This document shows positions 1-9,500 of a stretch of DNA of 64,000 nucleotides, piece after piece. Both the position numbers and the translations under genes were made by a program. Source of the stretch: Crossaster papposus (taxonomy: Eukaryota; Echinodermata; Asteroidea; Velatida; Solasteridae); NCBI GenBank assembly GCA_037893245.1, contig JBAIAA010000009.1:3224001-3288000 (forward strand), given 5' to 3'. The notes below the pieces were generated by a model. It was not told the DNA's origin. It saw nothing but the letters and a program-made list of their open reading frames with translations, and made no database searches. The first letter of the stretch is position 1; each line of letters begins with the position of its first letter.

Positions 1-3000
1 AGTGGCAATACACGTGTACATACAAACACATCAGAAAACATGGCAGCGAATGAGGATAATTTGATGAACTTATATCTGAGCTGCGAACCTCAACGTTGTT
101 CGAGAATGAAAAGACACTCGCCTGCTCGACATCTGAGCCAAAATATTTCAAAATTTCTCACTGGAAAAAACCCAAACTGTGAGACTCATACGTCAGGACA
201 CGGGCGGCATAGGCCTATGAGGCAATACACGTGTACATCCATACACATAAGAAAACATGGCTGCGAATGAGGACCATTTTCTGGACATATATCTGAGCTG
301 CGAGCCTCAACGTTGTTCGAGAATGAAGAGACACTCACTAGCTCAACATCCGAGCCAAAATATTGCCAAATTTTTCACTGGAAAAACAAACAAACTGAGA
401 GACTCATGCGTCAGTATACTGGCGGCATAGGCCTTTGTGGCAATACACGTGTACATACATACACATCAGAAAACATGGCTTCGAATGAAGATAATGTTCT
501 CGATACATATCTGAGCTGCGAACATCAACGTTGTTCGAGAATGAAGAGACATTCACCACCTCCACATCTGAGCTAACATATCACCAACAATTCTCACCGG
601 AAGAGACCAAAACTTTGAGACTCATTTGTCAGGACACTTGCGGCATAGGCCTATGCGGCAATACACGTGTACACGCACGCACATAAGAAAACATGGCTGC
701 GAATGAGGATAATTTTATGAACTTATATCTGAGCTGCGAACCTCAACGTAGTTCGAGAATGAAGAGAAACTCGCCAGCTCGACATCTGAGCCAAAATATT
801 TCCAAATTGCTCACTGGAAAACAAACAAACTGTGAGACTCATGCGTCAGGACACTGGCGGCATAGGCCTATGAATAAATACACGTGTACATCCATACACA
901 TAAGAAAACATGGCTGCGAATGAGGACCAATTTCTCGACATATATCTGGGCTGCGAGCCTCAACGTTGTTCGAGAATGAAGAGACACTCACCAGCTCAAC
1001 ATCGAGCCAAAATATTGCCAAATTTCTCACTGGAAAACAAACAAACTGAGAGACTCATGCGTCAGTATACTGGCGGCATAGGCCTATGTGGCAATACACG
1101 TGTACATACATACACATCAGAAAACATGGCTTCGAATGAGGATAATGTTCCTGATACATATCTGAGCTGCGAACATCAACGTTGTTCGAGAATGAAGAGA
1201 CATTCACCACCTCCACATCTGAGGTAACACATCGCCAAAATTCTCACCAAAAGAGACCAAAACTTTGAGACTCATGCGTCAGGACACTGGCGGCATAGGC
1301 CTATGAGGCAATACACGTGTACATACATACACATAAGAAAACATGGCTACGAATGAGGATAATTTTGTCGACATGTATCTGAGCTGCGAACCTCAACGTT
1401 GTTGGAGAATGAAGAGACACTCACTAGCTCAACATCTGAGCCAAAATATTGCCAAATTTTTCACTGGAAAAACAAACAAACTTAGAGACTCATGCGTCAG
1501 GATACTGGCGGCATAGGCCTATGCGGCAATACACATGTACATACATACACATCAGAAAACATGGCTGCGAATGAGGATAATGTTCTCGACATATATCTGA
1601 GCTGCGAACCTCAACGTTGTTCGAGAATGAAGAGACACTCATCAGCTCGACATCTGAGCCAAAATATTGCCAAATTGCTCACTGGAACAAACCTAAACTT
1701 AGAGACTCATGCGTCAGGATACTGGCGGCATATGCCTATGTGGCAATACACGTGTACATACATACACATCAGAAAACATGGCTGCGAATGAGGATAATGT
1801 TCTCGACATATATCTGAGCTGCGAACCTCAACGTTGTTCGAGAATGAAGAGACACTCATCAGCTCGACATCTGAGCCAAAATATTGCCAAATTTCTCACT
1901 GGAACAAACCTAAACTGAGAGACTCATGCGTCAGGACACTGACAGCATATGCCTAAGTGGCAATACACGTGTACATACAAACACATCAGAAAATATGGCA
2001 GCGAATGAGGATAATTTGATGAACTTATATCTGAGCTGCGAACCTCAACGTTGTTCGAGAATGAAGAGACACTCGCCTGCTCGACATCTGAGCCAAAATA
2101 TTTCAAAATTTCTCACTGGAAAAAACCCAAACTGTGAGACTCATACGTCAGGACACGGGCGGCATAGGCCTATGAGGCAATACACGTGTACATCCATACA
2201 CATAAGAAAACATGGCTGCGAATGAGGACCATTTTCTGGACATATATCTGAGCTGCGAGCCTCAACGTTGTTCGAGAATGAAGAGACACTCACTAGCTCA
2301 ACATCCGAGCCAAAATATTGCCAAATTTTTCACTGGAAAAACAAACAAACTGAGAGACTCATGCGTCAGTATACTGGCGGCATAGGCCTTTGTGGCAATA
2401 CACGTGTACATACATACACATCAGAAAACATGGCTTCGAATGAGGATAATGTTCTCGATACATATCTGAGCTGCGAACATCAACGTTGTTCGAGAATGAA
2501 GAGACATTCACCACCTCCACATCTGAGCTAACATATCACCAACAATTCTCACCGGAAGAGACCAAAACTTTGAGACTCATGCGTCAGGACACTTGCGGCA
2601 TAGGCCTATGCGGCAATACACGTGTACACGCACGCACATAAGAAAACATGGCTGCGAATGAGGATAATTTTATGAACTTATATCTGAGCTGCGAACCTCA
2701 ACGTAGTTCGAGAATGAAGAGAAACTCGCCAGCTCGACATCTGAGCCAAAATATTTCCAAATTGCTCACTGGAAAACAAACAAACTGTGAGACTCATGCG
2801 TCAGGACACTGGCGGCATAGGCCTATGAATAAATACACGTGTACATCCATACACATAAGAAAACATGGCTGCGAATGAGGACCAATTTCTCGACATATAT
2901 CTGGGCTGCGAGCCTCAACGTTGTTCGAGAATGAAGAGACACTCACCAGCTCAACATCCGAGCCAAAATATTGCCAAATTTCTCACTGGAAAACAAACAA

Positions 3001-3436
3001 ACTGAGAGACTCATGCGTCAGTATACTGGCGGCATAGGCCTATGTGGCAATACACGTGTACATACATACACATCAGAAAACATGGCTTCGAATGAGGATA
3101 ATGTTCTTGATACATATCTGAGCTGCGAACATCAACGTTGTTCGAGAATGAAGAGACATTCACCACCTCCACATCTGAGCTAACACATCGCCAAAATTCT
3201 CACCAAAAGAGACCAAAACTTTGAGACTCATGCGTCAGGACACTGGCGGCATAGGCCTATGAGGCAATACACGTGTACATACATACACATAAGAAAACAT
3301 GGCTACGAATGAGGATAATTTTGTCGACATGTATCTGAGCTGCGAACCTCAACGTTGTTGGAGAATGAAGAGACACTCACTAGCTCAACATCCGAGCCAA
3401 AATATTGCCAAATTTTTCACTGGAAAAACAAACAAA
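1..3436. repeat. Higher-order repeat, offset 1955 bp (about 9 monomers)
   Basis: Positions 1 to about 1480 match about 1956-3436 almost base for base at an offset of 1955, close to nine monomers. Shared diagnostic variants include GATAATTTGATGAAC (near 54 and 2009), the ACGCACGCACATAAG class (near 674 and 2629) and a GTTGTTGGAGAATG monomer (near 1397 and 3352). Differences are scattered single bases such as GAAGATAATG against GAGGATAATG near 485. The boundaries are by eye and the unit may begin left of the window. Confidence 0.85.
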
Positions 3437-3532
3437 CTGAGAGACTCATGCGTCAGTATACTGGCGGCATAGGCCTATGTGGCAATACACGTGTACATAC
3501 ATACACATCAGAAAACATGGCTTCGAATGAGG

Positions 3533-3536
3533 ATAA
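3533..3536. repeat. Target-site duplication ATAA, left copy
   Basis: ATAA immediately precedes the LTR and recurs at 13065-13068 immediately after the other LTR. Removing the element and one copy restores the normal monomer text GAGGATAATGTTCTCG. Four bases fits Ty3/Gypsy integration (usually 4-6 bp). If the LTR were taken to start two bases later, the duplication would read ATAATG. The 4-bp choice is preferred because the LTR ends then form a near-perfect TGTKGTG inverted repeat. Confidence 0.85.
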
Positions 3537-3607
3537 TGTGGTGAGTTTTGCCGTCGTGAGATACGCGAAAGTATACACAGACTCGGATTATCGGTACCGA
3601 ACATAGG

Positions 3608-3613
3608 TTTAAT
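3608..3613 (-). promoter_or_regulatory. Possible polyadenylation signal ATTAAA in the LTR
   Basis: On the minus strand this reads ATTAAA, the commonest variant of the eukaryotic poly(A) signal. It lies about 135 bp downstream of the TATA motif, where the R region would be expected. No AATAAA is present in element sense in this LTR. The same hexamer is at 12305-12310 in the 5' LTR. The assignment rests on motif and position only. Confidence 0.35.
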
Positions 3614-3747
3614 ATTCCCGGCGATCGGACACAGGTCCGACCGGTTCAAAGTCAGAACAGCAACTCTCTCATTCGCAACTTGTACAATGTACTTACTCGA
3701 TACAGTATTTACAAATGGAATAAAAGAACCAAACATTCTAATCATAA

Positions 3748-3755
3748 TATTTATA
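3748..3755 (-). promoter_or_regulatory. TATA box TATAAATA in the 3' LTR
   Basis: The minus strand reads TATAAATA in the middle of the LTR, with about 200 bp of LTR left downstream for R and U5. This is a canonical TATA-box sequence in a plausible place for the LTR promoter. Its partner in the 5' LTR is at 12445-12452, where an insertion abuts it. Confidence 0.5.
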
Positions 3756-4072
3756 ACAGAATTCTATAGATACATAAAATAAGGTAGCGTGTAGCGTGGC
3801 AAAACAATAATACGCACTCCGCCAAAAGAGGGCGCTAGCGCGACTAGGGGAGTTCGCGCTGTTTACACGAGGTTCTAAATCACGCACAGCATGCAATGCA
3901 TGCAATGTACATGTACATGTACATACATCGTCAATGCAAGCAGGCGCTCGGCGCCCACAGCGCAAACGCGTACAGACCATCGCAATGCGTATTATCAGGT
4001 AATCTCTTACAGATATTCAATAATCAATAACTAATAATCAATACCCAATAAATGTCATGTAATTTCACAACA

Positions 4073-4086
4073 CTCTCCCCCACTTC
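4073..4086 (-). other. Polypurine tract (plus-strand primer)
   Basis: In element sense the 14 bases next to the 3' LTR read GAAGTGGGGGAGAG, purine except for one T, and directly abut the LTR start. This is the expected position and composition of the RNase H-resistant primer for plus-strand DNA synthesis in LTR retroelements. Confidence 0.85.
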
Positions 4087-5160
4087 GTTAGGAGGTTACT
4101 TATACCTCGAAAGTCACATCCAATATAAATCTAATTAGGTCCACTGTACATTTAAAGCAATCAAATGTGTATAAATCAACTTGTGTACAAAGATGCACCA
4201 TTCACTGAAAATTACAAACATTTCCTGAATTGAATTGTTACATTCGTCTTATTTCTTTTACAGAGATGACGGTCACTAATTCAGCTAGACAAACTGTGTG
4301 ACTGACTACAGTCTGAAAATGTTCCTCAAATTTTCTAACCGGAACTATTTACAACTGTTTTAGGGCCTATTTCTCAACTGGGATACATTGGTTGCTGAAA
4401 ACTGAACAAACTGTCTAATGGCTGCAAAACTCAAAGTTTAATCCATGCTCAATAAAGTAAATAACAATTGCCATAAGCTCATTCTATGTACAATGGTAGG
4501 TAAGTAAGTAAAGATTAATGCTAGAATTTAACAAACATTTCGGTTTGAAAGACGTTTCAAATGTTGTTCTCATTCAATCTATATAACTTTACAAGACGGA
4601 GCAATCTGAGGCTAAAATAAAACAGCCATAACTGAGCCAATTCTGGAGAAAACCTCTTGGATCTGACAACAATTGATATGCAATCTTAAATGAGTAACCC
4701 GGTTGCCAAATAGCATGGTCATTCAGTTTAGCAATGTCACAAGACGATCTAAATCAGTCCAACAAGACTATAGCCTACATGCAGTTACATTAAATGATTC
4801 ATTGGCGCCATACATTACAGTTCATCGGTACCTGAAGAGATTCTACAGGCATCGTCAGCAACAACACAATTGTATAGCGATCGTCGACGGTAAGCTAATT
4901 CGATAATGATCGTCAAAAACAAGCGAATTCAATAATGATTGTCGACAAAGCAAATTGAATAACAAGCGAATTCATTAGCGATCGTCAACAAGTACTACAC
5001 TTTTCAACTTTTCCCTTCTCAAAACAAAAGAGAATCTATGCATTCATTTATCAATATTCATTCAATATATTCAAAGAACTTATCAGTAATCAATTCATAC
5101 ATAAGCCATGGAAATCTACAATCAACAAGTATATTTACAAGGAACTCAACAGTTCGTTGT
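4087..5160 (-). other. Non-coding 3' region between ORF3 and the polypurine tract
   Basis: About 1.07 kb of AT-rich sequence has no convincing ORF in element sense. It holds a short GTAAGTAAGTAA tract near 4500 and the degenerate 29-bp repeat annotated at 4879-4993. I see no further gene, no envelope remnant and no clear second promoter. It would form the 3' untranslated region of the genomic RNA. Confidence 0.7.
4879..4993. repeat. Degenerate 29-bp tandem repeat
   Basis: Three to four imperfect units begin at 4879, 4908 and 4937, with a partial one at 4980. Each has a GATCGTC or GATTGTC start and an AAGCGAATTCAATAAT-like end. The first two units are exactly 29 bp. It lies in the 3' non-coding region and its role is unknown. 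Confidence 0.7.
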
Positions 5161-6441
5161 TCACTTCGGATTTTCGGGGTGTGTCTGGTATTCCCGTAGT
5201 TGTTGGCAACGACTTGTTGCTGCCTCAAGTTCATGGGACCTGATGCCAGAGATGACAGCTGATGTAATGTCCGCCAGGAGGGATCTACGCAGCTCAGCTA
5301 CCTCTTCACGAACGATGACTCTAACCTCTCTGATCAGATCGGACTTGGTTGTGGCAAAGGCACGTCCGATGTTCGGTCCAAGGGCGTCAGTCCGTGCCCT
5401 CAGGACGTTCTGTGTCTTCGCCGCTACCGCTTCTATTTTTTCGTCTAGCGTCTCGAGCTTCTCCATAACTGCCGATGGGTAGAAGGCAGCTCGCTTGGCG
5501 ACTAGTTCGTCGGCTTCATCAAAATTAAATGTCCAAGCTGCTGATGTGCCATGGTCTGACGGCTGATGCCTTTTGGGGGGGCTGCGACGTCGGGGTGGAC
5601 TATTCTCCAAGGGGCTGGGTGATATGGGCTCCGTCACTGGTCGGTAGGGACTTGGTTCATCACGCACCGGGGTGGATTCATGAAGGGGAGTGGGCATGGT
5701 GAGCTCATGATGGTGAGCTGCAGTCGTCTCAGTCGTCGGCATGGTGAGCTCATGATGGTGAGCTGCAGTCGTCTCAGTCGTCTCCTCCATCGTAGCTGGT
5801 TCTTCAGAAAGGGATAGGAACTTTGCTAGTATTCCCCAATAACTGTCTTGGTTGCCGCATACAGTCAGTGTCCTTCCATGTAGTTGGTGCCACTCTGTTC
5901 CCTCTCGAATGATGTCTATCCCTGGTATCTCATCGTTAAGCGCGCACAGTCTTGCACTCCAGTTTCCGGCCCGTGCGATGTAGTCCAAAACAGCGACTAT
6001 CTTCTCTGGCTTGTCGCGGAGGAGTTCTGCTGGTCTCTCTCCTTTCTCTAAAGCTATTCCGGTCGCTGCCGATAACAGTTCTTCCTTTGTTGAAAGGAAA
6101 GAGGCGTTCACGGCACGGCTCAGCCACCTCTCCAACAGTTGTGTCTGGGTTGCCGGTCTCAGCAATCGGGCAACACCTGGGATGTCCCTAAACAATCCGT
6201 TGTTGTGATGCTTCTGGATGTGCTCTCTTGTTTCCCGCCGGGATCCAAACAGTGTCCAGTGATCCAAGCAGATCCACGACCGATGGCTAAACCATGGTAT
6301 ATGTCCCTCGCAGTAGTAGTGCCGGACCCGTTCGCTACGTCTTAGTCTGACGTCTCTAGAGCAAATCTTGCAGAGTCTAGTAGGTAATGTCAACCGTTTT
6401 CTTAATTTTCCATCGAGAATAACACTGGTAGTCCGGGACAT
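5161..6441 (-). CDS. ORF3: accessory protein of the retrotransposon, with zinc-finger-like N terminus
   Basis: A 426-residue protein from the first ATG at 6441; the open frame runs back to a TGA at 6502-6504 but has no earlier ATG. It lies 153 bp downstream of the pol stop in the same frame, where errantiviruses carry env. I see no signal peptide, membrane span or furin-type site, so it is not a recognisable envelope. Residues 24-47 form C-X2-C-X16-C-X2-H. Residues 58-78 form C-X2-H-X12-H-X3-H, which has classic C2H2 finger spacing with one Cys replaced by His. Next come a helical stretch, two identical 15-residue repeats rich in His/Thr (about 221-250), a Pro/Arg/Ser-rich basic linker (about 251-294) and a charged, helix-prone C terminus (about 321-418). 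Nucleic-acid binding plus oligomerisation is a reasonable inference, but the function is unknown. A spliced subgenomic RNA would be needed for expression; no strong splice sites were established. Confidence 0.75.
   Translation of the reverse strand: MSRTTSVILDGKLRKRLTLPTRLCKICSRDVRLRRSERVRHYYCEGHIPWFSHRSWICLDHWTLFGSRRETREHIQKHHNNGLFRDIPGVARLLRPATQTQLLERWLSRAVNASFLSTKEELLSAATGIALEKGERPAELLRDKPEKIVAVLDYIARAGNWSARLCALNDEIPGIDIIREGTEWHQLHGRTLTVCGNQDSYWGILAKFLSLSEEPATMEETTETTAAHHHELTMPTTETTAAHHHELTMPTPLHESTPVRDEPSPYRPVTEPISPSPLENSPPRRRSPPKRHQPSDHGTSAAWTFNFDEADELVAKRAAFYPSAVMEKLETLDEKIEAVAAKTQNVLRARTDALGPNIGRAFATTKSDLIREVRVIVREEVAELRRSLLADITSAVISGIRSHELEAATSRCQQLREYQTHPENPK
5693..5782 (-). repeat. 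45-bp direct repeat inside ORF3 (two copies)
   Basis: Two perfect 45-bp copies lie at 5693-5737 and 5738-5782. The unit is a multiple of three, so it encodes two identical 15-residue segments containing TTAAHHHELTMP without disturbing the frame. Perfect identity suggests a recent duplication. Confidence 0.95.
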
Positions 6442-6594
6442 ATCCTCCGTCTCCAAGATCAAAATGATAACTGTTGAATTCGTCGTGTTCCAAATTTTAA
6501 ATCATAGGCGCGTCAATGCGTACATTCTAAACGCACAACGCAGGGCGCGTCATTCTGGCGCAGTCGCAGGTTCGTAGATGATCAACCCATTGTT

Positions 6595-9500
6595 CTAGGT
6601 CAATTGATTCAGTGCCACTTGCGCACGAGTCCGCGAACGAGTAACCGGTCCTACACCTTCATCCCTTAGAAACAAGGTTGCTGCGTCACATACAGCATTA
6701 TTCCCAGAGTCACTTTTTACACGGGGGTTCCTGATTAAGTTTTGTTGCCGCGTAGCCCACTTGGGGACCTCACTTGCAACATATGGCTGAAGTCTGTCAT
6801 GGTGCAGCACTTTGTCTCCTTTTTTACATCTTATCTTGTAGATGCAGTCACTCATACGCGATATCACAACACAGGGTCCTTTCCACGGGATTTGTAGTTT
6901 TGGACTCTTTCCTTTGTGTCTGCTTGTGTCCAGATAGTAAACAAGGTCTGCGGGGTTGTACTTCCTCTCCACAATGCGTGTATCGTAGCTATGTTTTTGC
7001 CGTTCAGCATTGCGGCCTAGATGTTCTCTGGCTAGGGCATGACAATTTTCCATTTGGTTCCTCATTTCAGTCACATATTCCACTGTGGTTACGTGGCTTC
7101 CCTCGTTCAATGGCTTTGGGTACAGAACATCAATCGGTAGATTCACCTCCCTCCCAAACATTAGCATATTTGGAGTAAATCCAGTAGCAGGATGTACAGT
7201 GCTCCGGTACGCTGCAGTCAATAAAGGAATATGTTCATCCCAGTTCCTCTGGTTTTCATCCACGTAACTCCTTATCATAGTCACGAGTGTCGCATTGAAG
7301 CGCTCGATAATTCCATTTGAAGAGGGGTGATACGGGGAAGTTCTTGTTTTAGCAACATCTAACAAACGGCACGTCTCTTTGAAGAGTTCGCTTTCAAAGT
7401 TACGACCTTGATCAGTATGTATTTCCATGGGAGATCCATAACGACTAATGAAGTCATGCACTAGTCGCTTTGCTATTGTTTCCGCCTGCTGATTAGGGAT
7501 TGGGTACGCTTCAATCCATCTTGTGAAATTGTCACCAATCACCAGCACATACTGATTGTCTCGTTCTGAACACGGAAATGGTCCCATAACGTCCAATGAA
7601 ACGCGGTCGAGGGGTGCTCCAACTCGATAATCCTGAAGAGGTGCTCTTGGCTTCCTGTGAGGTTTTTTTCTAGCACCACAAACACTACAACTGCGAATAT
7701 GTTCCTTCACATCCACTGCCATCCTGTACCAATAGTACCGTTGTTTTACCTTTGCCGTCGTCTTCGCGACTCCCATGTGGGCGGCTGTGATGGAATTGTG
7801 ACATTCAGCGAGAACCTCTTTACGAAGTGCTCTTGGGATCAACAACTGCAATTTATCCGGTTCACCTTTTCGTGAAATCCAGCGCTTATATAGTACCCCC
7901 TGATGTTGTTCCAACAGCTCCCAGTTCAGCCAATATCTCCTTATTTCTGGAGAAAATGCTGCTGCAGTATTCCTTCCCGGGCGTTCACCGTGATCCATCC
8001 AACGGTGCAAACTCCCCAGTACTGCGTCGCTTCTCTGTAACTTGGCAAATTCACTTGGCAGGTAATTCCTAATCCACGTTGTAGAAGCTACTCTTCTATT
8101 CCACACCGACACGGCGTTTTCATTGGTTTGGCATCCAAATTTGGTTTTCATAGATTTACACCGGCTCACAATGAATTCGAATATCATCATCACCATCAGC
8201 AACAAACTTGAACACAGGTCATTTCCTCTCTTCGATGGATTACTCGTTTGAGTTACATCATTTCCCGTCAATACATTGGCAGGTTTCACAACTCGTCTCA
8301 TTGATAGTGGAATGACGTCGTCAGTCTCCGTATGAAACTCACTCCACGCTTTGTGTTGTCTTTGGCAATATATGCAACCACCGCACGGTAATGCTTGCAC
8401 TTGGCATTCACCGACGAAACAATCACATTGTTGAGGGTTGCAATACTTCCTTGATAGCGCGTCCGCATTTCCATGTTTTACGCCTGCTCGGTGAAGTATT
8501 TGAAACCGATATTGAGCTAGCACCTCCAGCCATCGGGCTAGCTGATCCTGGGGTTCCTTAAAACTGAACAGCCATCTCAGTGAATTATGGTCCGTGCGTA
8601 AGTTAAACTCCCGTCCAAGGAGGTAGTGACGAAACTGTTGTATGAAAGTTATGCCAGCCAGCAACTCGCGTCGTGTCACACAGTAACGCCTTTGCCGTTT
8701 ATCCAGTCGTTTACTGGCGTACGCAATAACTCGTTCCTCACCATCCTGCTCCTGGGATAACACGGCACCAATTCCAATATTCGAAGCATCCGTGTCAAGG
8801 ATGTATTTTCCGTCTGGTCGAGGGTAGGCAAGCACCGGCGAATGGGTTAGTGACACTTTCAACTGTTTGAATGCCGCTTCACATTCATCTGTCCATTCGA
8901 ATCGCACTCCTTTCTCCGTCAGCTGATAGAGCGGGTGGGCAATATCACCAAAGTGAGGCACAAATCGTCGGTAGTAGTTGCACAATCCAAGGAACTGTTG
9001 CACTTGACGGGGATCTGTCGGTGTTTTCCAGTTTGACACAGACTGCACAAGTTTTGGATTGGTCCGTACGCCCTCCTGACCTACTACGTGTCCAAGAAAC
9101 AGGACTTCACTCTGCAGTAGGTGGCATTTACTTGGTTTAAGTCTCAGTCCAGCTTTTTTGAGTCGCGACAGCACCTCTCCTAGTTTCTCTATGTGATCCT
9201 CAAACGTTGCACTGTGAACAATCACATCGTCCAGGTAAATGAGCAAAGTTTTCCATTGCAAACCAGACAGTATCAGTTCCATACATCGTTGAAAGGTACT
9301 TGGCGCATTGCACAGTCCGAACGGCATCTTAGTGTATTCGAACAGTCCATATCGCGTGATGAATGCGGTTTTCGCCTGATCTTTTTCATCCATCGCTATC
9401 TGCCAATATCCGCTCTGTAAGTCAAGTGTTGAGAACAGTTTTGCACCGGCGAGGCAATCCAAGCATGTATCGATCCGCGGAAGTGGATATGCATCCTTAA

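Larger units (their letters stand above)
1..3536. repeat. Satellite array, left part (217-bp monomer)
   Basis: Head-to-tail copies of a monomer of about 217 bp fill this stretch; for example TACACGTGTA starts at 9 and again at 226. The array runs off the left edge of the window. Typical landmarks in each monomer, in order, are GGCATAGGCCTATG, CAATACACGTGTACAT, AAACATGGCTGCGAATGAGG, ATATATCTGAGCTGCGA, TGTTCGAGAATGAAGAGACA, CTCGACATCTGAGCC and AATATTGCCAAATTTCTCAC. Monomer classes alternate, including a class with CACCACCTCCACATC and a class with ACGCACGCACATAAG after the palindrome. The period is not a multiple of three, so every frame is interrupted and the short open frames are not genes. 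The right end is cut by the retrotransposon insertion at 3537. Confidence 0.97.
3537..4072 (-). repeat. 3' LTR (536 bp)
   Basis: In element orientation it begins TGTTGTGAAATTACATG and ends AACTCACCACA, giving TG...CA termini inside a 7-bp imperfect inverted repeat. It is repeated at 12234-13064 with two substitutions and one insertion. It is preceded in element sense by a polypurine tract. A TATAAATA motif and an ATTAAA motif lie inside. The upstream (U3) part carries TGTACATG repeats and GCATGCATTGCATGC, which could form hairpins. Short open frames crossing the LTR have no family resemblance and are not called. Confidence 0.95.

Noticed and set aside
3900-3930. Shared GTACAT words between the LTR and the satellite as a sign of common origin
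   Set aside because: The shared text is a short, low-complexity GTACAT/ACAT run, and the rest of the LTR and monomer are unrelated.
3738-3980. 80-codon minus-strand frame in the LTR upstream of the TATA box
   Set aside because: It lies in U3, has no recognisable domain and is Cys/Ala-rich through the local TGTACATG repeats. It is probably chance.
5108-5482. Plus-strand open frame of 124 codons overlapping ORF3
   Set aside because: It is antisense to ORF3, which has motifs and repeats in its own frame. No domain or promoter supports it.
5161-6441. ORF3 as a retroviral envelope
   Set aside because: No signal peptide, transmembrane segment or cleavage site is visible. It is Cys/His-rich at the N terminus and helix-prone and charged at the C terminus.
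6502-6597. Stop-codon readthrough from pol into ORF3, because they share a frame
   Set aside because: A second in-frame stop (TGA at 6504-6502) lies between the pol TAG and the ORF3 ATG.
6774-7178. Plus-strand open frames of up to 134 codons antisense to pol
   Set aside because: They are shadows of the integrase coding strand with no family resemblance.
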